NCBI GenBank assembly: GCA_030616145.1
Contig: JAUWXU010000011.1
Coordinates: forward strand, 1-11,271
DNA: 11,271 nt
Direction: 5' to 3'
DNA from: Candidatus Omnitrophota bacterium
GTDB taxonomy: Bacteria; Omnitrophota; JAUWXU01
Both the position numbers and the translations under genes were made by a program. Each line of letters starts with the position of its first letter. The first letter of the stretch is position 1. The notes beneath the pieces are model-generated. The model was given only the letters and a program-made list of their open reading frames with translations. It ran no database searches and was not told the DNA's origin. Below are positions 7,687 to 11,271 of this stretch, in pieces.

Positions 7687-7717
7687 GATCCTGAGGCTAC
7701 GACGTAGCCGAAGGATC
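7687..7717. repeat. 31-bp palindromic element carrying the tsaD stop codon
   Basis: Plus-strand structure: GATCCT, GA, GGCTACG, one central base (7702), CGTAGCC, GA, AGGATC. The arms are perfect complements, interrupted only by a symmetrical GA/GA pair (TC/TC on the other strand). It lies six bases from the 49-bp palindrome. Read on the minus strand it encodes the last residues of TsaD (DPSATS) and the TAG stop at 7697-7699. This layout (GC-rich arms, GA/TC internal loop) resembles REP-type dispersed palindromes known from many bacteria, but no second copy lies in this window. Confidence 0.75.
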
Positions 7718-8740
7718 TTTCCCAAAAATATACTCTTTTTCCCCAAACCCCAAATTTGGCACTGCGGTTAAACTTAAATCGGAAATTTCTCTTTTTTTAT
7801 ACCTTTTATAACACCTGTATCCTAAAACAGCTACCATTGCCGCATTATCTGTGCAGAACTGTCCTGATGGATAGTAAACCTTTATGTTTAATTCAGCGGC
7901 ATCACTAATCAGTCGTTTTCTGAGCCTGCAGTTGGCAGCCACGCCTCCTCCAACAACCACCTTATCAACCCTCTTTATCTTGCAGGCCAAAAGCGTTTTA
8001 GCAACTAGAATATCTATGACCGCTTCCTGGAAACTGGCAGCAATGTCGGCAATCTTCACTTCTTCTGCAGAATGGTCTCTCAGATAATAGAGAACTGCAG
8101 TTTTTACTCCGCTGAAACTGAAATCCAAAGAGTCCCTTCCTAAAAAGGAGCGGGGAAATCTTATCTTCTCAGGATCGCCATCTTCGGCCAGTTGTTCAAT
8201 AACCGGTCCTCCTGGATAAGTAAGCCCTAAAATCTTGGCTACCTTATCAAATGCCTCACCGGCAGCATCATCACGCGTTCGGCCTAACAATTCATAGTTT
8301 CCGTTATTATAAACCAGGCAGGTATGTCCACCGGAAACCACCAGACCTACAAAGGGAGAATTCGGTCTTGTCCTGTTAATAAAAGCGCTCTCTAAATGGG
8401 CCTCTAAATGATTTATTCCGATCAGCGGAATATTGCCGGCAAAAGAAAAGCTTTTGGCAATGGAAATTCCAACAAGCAGACTTCCGACCAGACCCGGACC
8501 AAAGGTAACTGCAATCAAGTCAATATCTCTGAGCTCGGCCTTTGCCTCGGTTAAAGCCTGCTTAATAGCGTAAGTTACCGCCTCTACATGAATGCGGCAG
8601 GCTATCTCGGGAACAACACCTCCAAATTTTTTGTGTAGTTTAAGGCTGGAAAAAACAATATTAGAAAGGACCTTTTCCCCATTCTTTACTACAGAGACAG
8701 CTGTCTCGTCACAAGATGTATCTATGCCCAAAACCAACAT
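7697..8740 (-). CDS. tsaD: tRNA N6-adenosine threonylcarbamoyltransferase TsaD
   Basis: TsaD (Kae1/Qri7/YgjD family) transfers the threonylcarbamoyl group from threonylcarbamoyl-AMP to A37 of ANN-decoding tRNAs, making t6A, with TsaB and TsaE in bacteria. The 347 residues are normal length (about 335-350). Visible are the ASKHA opening VLGIDTSCDETAVSVV (3-18), the metal-binding NHLEAHLES with His111 and His115, the VVSGGHT loop (134-140), GEAFDKVAKILGL (161-173), GGGVAANCRLR (264-274) and CTDNAAMVA, whose Asp298 is the third metal ligand. The last residues, from about Asp342, are encoded by a palindromic repeat and are probably not part of the ancestral protein. No clear Shine-Dalgarno precedes the ATG at 8740. 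It follows ctpA after a 155-bp gap filled by a degenerate inverted repeat. Confidence 0.97.
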   Translation of the reverse strand: MLVLGIDTSCDETAVSVVKNGEKVLSNIVFSSLKLHKKFGGVVPEIACRIHVEAVTYAIKQALTEAKAELRDIDLIAVTFGPGLVGSLLVGISIAKSFSFAGNIPLIGINHLEAHLESAFINRTRPNSPFVGLVVSGGHTCLVYNNGNYELLGRTRDDAAGEAFDKVAKILGLTYPGGPVIEQLAEDGDPEKIRFPRSFLGRDSLDFSFSGVKTAVLYYLRDHSAEEVKIADIAASFQEAVIDILVAKTLLACKIKRVDKVVVGGGVAANCRLRKRLISDAAELNIKVYYPSGQFCTDNAAMVAVLGYRCYKRYKKREISDLSLTAVPNLGFGEKEYIFGKDPSATS

Positions 8741-8749
8741 AATAAATGT

Positions 8750-8868
8750 CTAATTGACCTAATTGCTCTAATTTCTAATTAATGTCTAATGCCTAATATC
8801 CAATGATTAAATCTTTGTTTTTTTGGAGATTTCGTCATTGGGATTTATTTAGATCAATTAGAAATTAG
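8750..8868. repeat. degenerate CTAAT repeats forming a long imperfect inverted repeat
   Basis: The plus strand has CTAAT-type units starting at 8750, 8759, 8768, 8775, 8786 and 8793. From 8768 a nested inverted repeat begins: CTAATTTCTAATT (8768-8780) is complementary to 8856-8868, CCAATGA (8800-8806) to TCATTGG (8835-8841), and AAATCT (8809-8814) to AGATTT (8827-8832). The loop holds seven or eight T. It could be a degraded palindromic element or a long AT-rich hairpin in the ctpA-tsaD transcript. No gene was found here. Confidence 0.6.
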
Positions 8869-8895
8869 TCATTTTATTTAAAAGGTAATATAATT

Positions 8896-10107
8896 TTATT
8901 TCTGTTTAAGCAACTCTATTGCCCGAAGCAATTGATCATCAGGAGGTGTTTCTTCTTCTTGAAGTTCTTCAACAACTTCTACCTTTTCCTCCAGGACCTC
9001 TTTATCCTCTTCCTCTTCTTTTGTCTCCAGGTCTACAAGTATATCTGGCTCAATACCAACATCATGGATACATATTCCGCTGGGGGTAAAATATTTGGCA
9101 GTAGTCAAACGTAGGGCCGAACCGTCGCTCAACGGGATCACGGTCTGCACTGAACCCTTGCCAAAGGACTTATGGCCCAACAGCATTCCTCTCTTATGGT
9201 CTCTAATAGCACCGGCGACAATCTCGGAGGCACTGGCACTTCCCTCATTTATCAAAATAATCAAGGGATAATCCCGATGCGCTCCCTGGGAGGTAGATTT
9301 AAAAACTATGTTCTGTTCGGGTCTTCGGCCACGGGTAGAAACAATCACTTCATTCCCGGGAAGAAACTTATCTGCTACCTTAACTGCCACATTTAAAAGC
9401 CCACCGGGATTATTTCTTAAATCCAGAATCAAACTTTCTATCCCTTTCCTTTCAAGCTGCTTGAGGGCCTTTTCTAATTCTCCAGGGGTCTTTTCCTGAA
9501 ATTCGATAAGTCTAATGTAACCTATTTTATCTTCGATCACCTTGGCTTCTTTAACGCTCTTTATCTTTATTATAGCCCGGGTAATAGTAAACTCTAAAAG
9601 CTTCTGTTCTCCTTCCCGTAAGACAGTCAGCATGCACTGCGTGCCCGGTTTCCCCCTCATTTTTTTAACGGCGTCTATCAGGGTAATATCCTTTGTAGAT
9701 TCGCCGCCAATCTTAATAATCTTGTCCCCGGCCTTTATCCCTACCTTATAGGCCGGTGTATCGTCAATAGGAGAAATTATAGTCAATAAATTATCCTTAA
9801 TGGTAATAACAATACCTAAACCCCCAAACTCTCCTTTGGTCTCAACCTTCATCTCTTTATATGTATCGGGGTCCATGAACTGGCTGTGTTTATCTAAAGA
9901 CGAAAGCATCCCCTGAAGGGCACCATAGATCAATTTCTGGGGATCTACTTCCTCTACATAATCTGATTGGACTATAGTTATGGTATCGGCGAGAAGCGGA
10001 AGTTCATCATAGATTGAATCCTCTTTTTCTTTAGCTATGGCTAGATAAGTAAAATTAATGGTAATAATAAATAACGCTAACCAAAGGACTATCTTTTTCT
10101 TGAACAT
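8896..10107 (-). CDS. ctpA: S41-family carboxyl-terminal processing protease (CtpA/Prc type)
   Basis: Envelope serine protease that cleaves proteins from the C-terminal side. The 403 residues start with a lysine-rich tip and a hydrophobic segment (about 6-22) ending in AIA at 23-25, so it is exported, by a cleaved signal or an anchor. Next come the N-terminal helical part with YGALQGMLSSLDKHSQFM (61-78), a PDZ domain (about 90-175, opening GEFGGLGIVI), and the S41 core with LILDLRNNPGGLLNVAV (226-242), NEGSASASEIVAGA (287-300) and GHKSFGKGSVQ (311-321). By alignment with Bacillus subtilis CtpB (Ser309, Lys334, Gln338) the triad is Ser292, Lys317, Gln321, at identical spacing. Residues 361-388 are a glutamate-rich, low-complexity stretch before a normal-looking final helix. 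The ATG has an AGGAGG site and a promoter upstream, so this gene probably starts the minus-strand run. Confidence 0.96.
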   Translation of the reverse strand: MFKKKIVLWLALFIITINFTYLAIAKEKEDSIYDELPLLADTITIVQSDYVEEVDPQKLIYGALQGMLSSLDKHSQFMDPDTYKEMKVETKGEFGGLGIVITIKDNLLTIISPIDDTPAYKVGIKAGDKIIKIGGESTKDITLIDAVKKMRGKPGTQCMLTVLREGEQKLLEFTITRAIIKIKSVKEAKVIEDKIGYIRLIEFQEKTPGELEKALKQLERKGIESLILDLRNNPGGLLNVAVKVADKFLPGNEVIVSTRGRRPEQNIVFKSTSQGAHRDYPLIILINEGSASASEIVAGAIRDHKRGMLLGHKSFGKGSVQTVIPLSDGSALRLTTAKYFTPSGICIHDVGIEPDILVDLETKEEEEDKEVLEEKVEVVEELQEEETPPDDQLLRAIELLKQK

Positions 10108-10112
10108 TTATA

Positions 10113-10118
10113 CCTCCT
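10113..10118 (-). promoter_or_regulatory. ribosome binding site of ctpA
   Basis: The minus strand reads AGGAGG, five bases before the ATG at 10107. It confirms the ctpA start and therefore the signal-like N-terminus. Confidence 0.85.
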
Positions 10119-10126
10119 GATCCATT

Positions 10127-10153
10127 TTGGTCATTATACATTTTAATGACCAA
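10127..10153. promoter_or_regulatory. perfect 10-bp dyad over the ctpA promoter, candidate operator
   Basis: TTGGTCATTA (10127-10136) and TAATGACCAA (10144-10153) are exact inverted copies with a seven-base spacer. The dyad covers the whole -10 box of the ctpA promoter, most of the spacer to the -35 box, and about the predicted start site. That is where a dimeric repressor would block RNA polymerase. The regulator is unknown. Confidence 0.5.
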
Positions 10154-10161
10154 TAGAGCAA
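10133..10161 (-). promoter_or_regulatory. predicted sigma70-type promoter of ctpA
   Basis: On the minus strand TTGCTC (10161-10156) lies 17 bases upstream of a perfect TATAAT (10138-10133). The -35 box matches consensus at only three of six positions. The predicted start near 10126 would give a leader of about 18 bases with the AGGAGG site in it. Confidence 0.55.
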
Positions 10162-10207
10162 GTATTTTTTCAATGAGCACTGGACGTAAGTTTGGGTCTC
10201 ATTTAAC

Positions 10208-10236
10208 TTGCGTTAGTAAGGCCGGGGGTGTATAAT
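10208..10236 (+). promoter_or_regulatory. predicted sigma70-type promoter of gatC-gatA
   Basis: TTGCGT (10208-10213) lies exactly 17 bases before a perfect TATAAT (10231-10236). The -35 box matches at three of six positions, and shares TTGC with the divergent ctpA promoter. Transcription would start near 10243, giving a leader of about 100 bases that contains the 74-bp palindrome. The -35 box also forms one arm of a near-perfect 9-bp dyad with ACGTAAGTT at 10184-10192. Confidence 0.5.
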
Positions 10237-10258
10237 AAAACTATCTTACAAAATCATA

Positions 10259-10332
10259 ACACAGATTATCTGGTTAGCGGGTTGGCGCATTAACCGGCCA
10301 ATAGGCGAACCGACTAACCAATTAATCTGTGT
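10259..10332. repeat. 74-bp imperfect palindrome in the gatC leader
   Basis: The arms are symmetrical about 10295.5 without gaps. ACACAGATTA (10259-10268) pairs with TAATCTGTGT (10323-10332), TGGTTAG (10271-10277) with CTAACCA (10314-10320), GGTT (10280-10283) with AACC (10308-10311), and ATT (10289-10291) with AAT (10300-10302), separated by two-base symmetrical mismatches. The predicted RNA is a long interrupted hairpin ending 13 bases before the gatC ATG. It could be a dispersed palindromic repeat or a leader control element. It does not resemble a T-box: no specifier loop or NCC-binding bulge was seen. Confidence 0.65.
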
Positions 10333-10345
10333 AATCGTTTTTAAA

Positions 10346-10633
10346 ATGAAGCCAAAAATTGATATTACTTATGTGGCCAAGCTGGCCAAGATAAAACTAA
10401 ACAAAAAAGAAAAAGAAACATTATCCGCTGAATTATTTACAATCCTCAACTTTATAAATAAACTAAACGAAATTGATACTTCAAAGACTCCTCCTACCAG
10501 TCACCCATTCTCTATCAAGAATGTATTCCGCAAAGATGCAGTCCGCCCCTCGCTTCCAATTGCCAAAGTCCGGAGATTAACTCCACAGATGAAAAACGAC
10601 TTCTTTAAGGTACCCAAAGTTATAGAAAAATGA
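10346..10633 (+). CDS. gatC: Asp-tRNA(Asn)/Glu-tRNA(Gln) amidotransferase subunit C
   Basis: GatC is the small scaffold subunit that holds GatA and GatB together in the GatCAB complex, which converts Glu-tRNA(Gln) to Gln-tRNA(Gln) and/or Asp-tRNA(Asn) to Asn-tRNA(Asn). The 95 residues match the usual size. Family features are the opening ITYVAKLAKIKLNKKEKE (8-25), the helix ending FINKLNEIDT (36-45), the R-D pair in FRKDAVRP (61-68) and the closing FFKVPKVIE (86-94). No Shine-Dalgarno is visible before the ATG; instead a 74-bp palindrome ends 13 bases upstream. Its stop overlaps the gatA start as ATGA. It is transcribed divergently from ctpA. Confidence 0.94.
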   Translation: MKPKIDITYVAKLAKIKLNKKEKETLSAELFTILNFINKLNEIDTSKTPPTSHPFSIKNVFRKDAVRPSLPIAKVRRLTPQMKNDFFKVPKVIEK

Positions 10634-11271
10634 ATCTATACGAATATACCGCCAGTCAGTTATTGGAATTAATAAAACACAAAAAGACCACCCCGGGAGA
10701 AATCCTTGATTCTATCCGCCAGCGGATTAAATCCACAAACAAAAAAATAAACGGTTATGTCTTAATCAACTCCTCAGCTGTCCGGCTGAGGTCTATAAAT
10801 GGGAAACTTTCCGGGGTTCCAATAGCAGTCAAAGATAATATCTGCGTAGAAGGAGAAAAGACAACCTGCGGCTCAAAGATACTGCAGGGTTTTATCCCTC
10901 CCTATGACGCCACAGTTATAAAAAAATTGCGGCAGTCCGGCGCTATCCTGCTCGGGAAAACCAATATGGATGAATTCGCCTTTGGCTCCTCCTGTGAGAC
11001 ATCGGCCTATGGCCCTACCTTCAACCCCTGGAATCTGAAACATGTGCCTGGCGGCTCAAGCGGCGGCTCGGCAGCTGTGGTTTCGGCTGGTCAGGCCGCA
11101 ATAGCCCTGGGATCAGATACTGGTGGTTCTATCCGGCAACCCGCCGCCTTCTGCGGAGTGGTCGGGTTAAAGCCCACTTATGGAAGGGTTTCCCGATACG
11201 GCCTGATCGCCTTTGCCTCCAGCCTAGACCAGATTGGACCGATAACTAAAGATGTTAGAGACGCTGCACTG
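10630..11271 (+). CDS. gatA: Asp-tRNA(Asn)/Glu-tRNA(Gln) amidotransferase subunit A (5' part, cut by window edge)
   Basis: GatA is the amidase subunit that hydrolyses glutamine to supply ammonia for the transamidation carried out on GatB. The frame is open for 214 codons to the window edge; full GatA is about 480 residues, so a little under half is seen. The amidase-signature triad is complete: Lys68 in GVPIAVKDN, Ser143 in PGGSSGGSAA and Ser167 in GSDTGGSIRQPA. The spacings of 75 and 99 residues equal those in Staphylococcus aureus GatA (Lys79, Ser154, Ser178). The start is the ATG overlapping the gatC stop (ATGA), with no strong Shine-Dalgarno, so translation is probably coupled to gatC. 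gatB is not seen in the window. Confidence 0.97.
   Translation, partial: MNLYEYTASQLLELIKHKKTTPGEILDSIRQRIKSTNKKINGYVLINSSAVRLRSINGKLSGVPIAVKDNICVEGEKTTCGSKILQGFIPPYDATVIKKLRQSGAILLGKTNMDEFAFGSSCETSAYGPTFNPWNLKHVPGGSSGGSAAVVSAGQAAIALGSDTGGSIRQPAAFCGVVGLKPTYGRVSRYGLIAFASSLDQIGPITKDVRDAAL

Noticed and set aside
10243..10345. T-box or other known riboswitch in the gatC leader
   Set aside because: The leader is mostly one simple palindrome, with no specifier loop or NCC-binding bulge and no terminator/antiterminator pair.
10772..10791. Perfect 7-bp inverted repeat CCTCAGC/GCTGAGG
   Set aside because: It lies inside the gatA coding frame, is short, and is compatible with chance.
1..11271. Mobile element, CRISPR array, prophage or defence system
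   Set aside because: Apart from short gaps, all sequence is accounted for by recognised housekeeping or transport genes; no transposase, integrase, nuclease or regular spacer array was found.

Overview
The window is a chromosomal segment of ordinary, densely packed bacterial genes. Eight genes run on the minus strand from about 10107 down to the left edge: ctpA, tsaD, mgtC-like, a Na/Pi cotransporter, larB, a larC C-terminal-domain gene, glyS and ppdK. Two genes, gatC and gatA, run on the plus strand from 10346 off the right edge. The organism is a bacterium: it uses Shine-Dalgarno sites such as AGGAGG, TATAAT-type promoters, a GatCAB amidotransferase and a CtpA protease. The dimeric (alpha2) glycyl-tRNA synthetase, PPDK, moderate GC content and repeat-filled gene gaps would suit an uncultivated deep-branching group such as Omnitrophota or a relative. 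That placement is only an impression from gene content and cannot be proved here.

Region by region. 1-2628: pyruvate phosphate dikinase, lacking about its last 30 residues. 2629-2729: a gap with an AT-rich hairpin and a strong ppdK ribosome binding site. 2730-5270: glyS, a stand-alone LarC C-terminal domain and larB, in tight succession (ATGA overlap between larC2 and glyS, 4-nt gap between larB and larC2). 5271-5321: four octamer repeats. 5322-7615: a Na/Pi cotransporter with a PhoU-like tail, overlapped by an upstream MgtC-family gene. 7616-7717: two adjacent palindromes, the second supplying the tsaD stop codon. 7697-8740: tsaD. 8741-8895: a degenerate inverted repeat. 8896-10107: ctpA. 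10108-10345: a divergent promoter region with a likely operator and a 74-bp imperfect palindrome. 10346-11271: gatC and the start of gatA.

Functionally this is housekeeping with a few accessory modules: three translation functions (GlyRS, the t6A enzyme TsaD, GatCA transamidation), central carbon metabolism (PPDK), envelope proteolysis (CtpA), ion and phosphate transport (MgtC-like plus Na/Pi symporter), and part of the nickel-pincer nucleotide cofactor pathway (LarB plus LarC2). I see no rRNA, tRNA, CRISPR array, transposase or phage gene, and no clearly novel multi-gene system. The points most worth a second look are the LarC2 without LarC1, the palindrome that ends tsaD, the palindrome in the gatC leader, and the dyad over the ctpA promoter.
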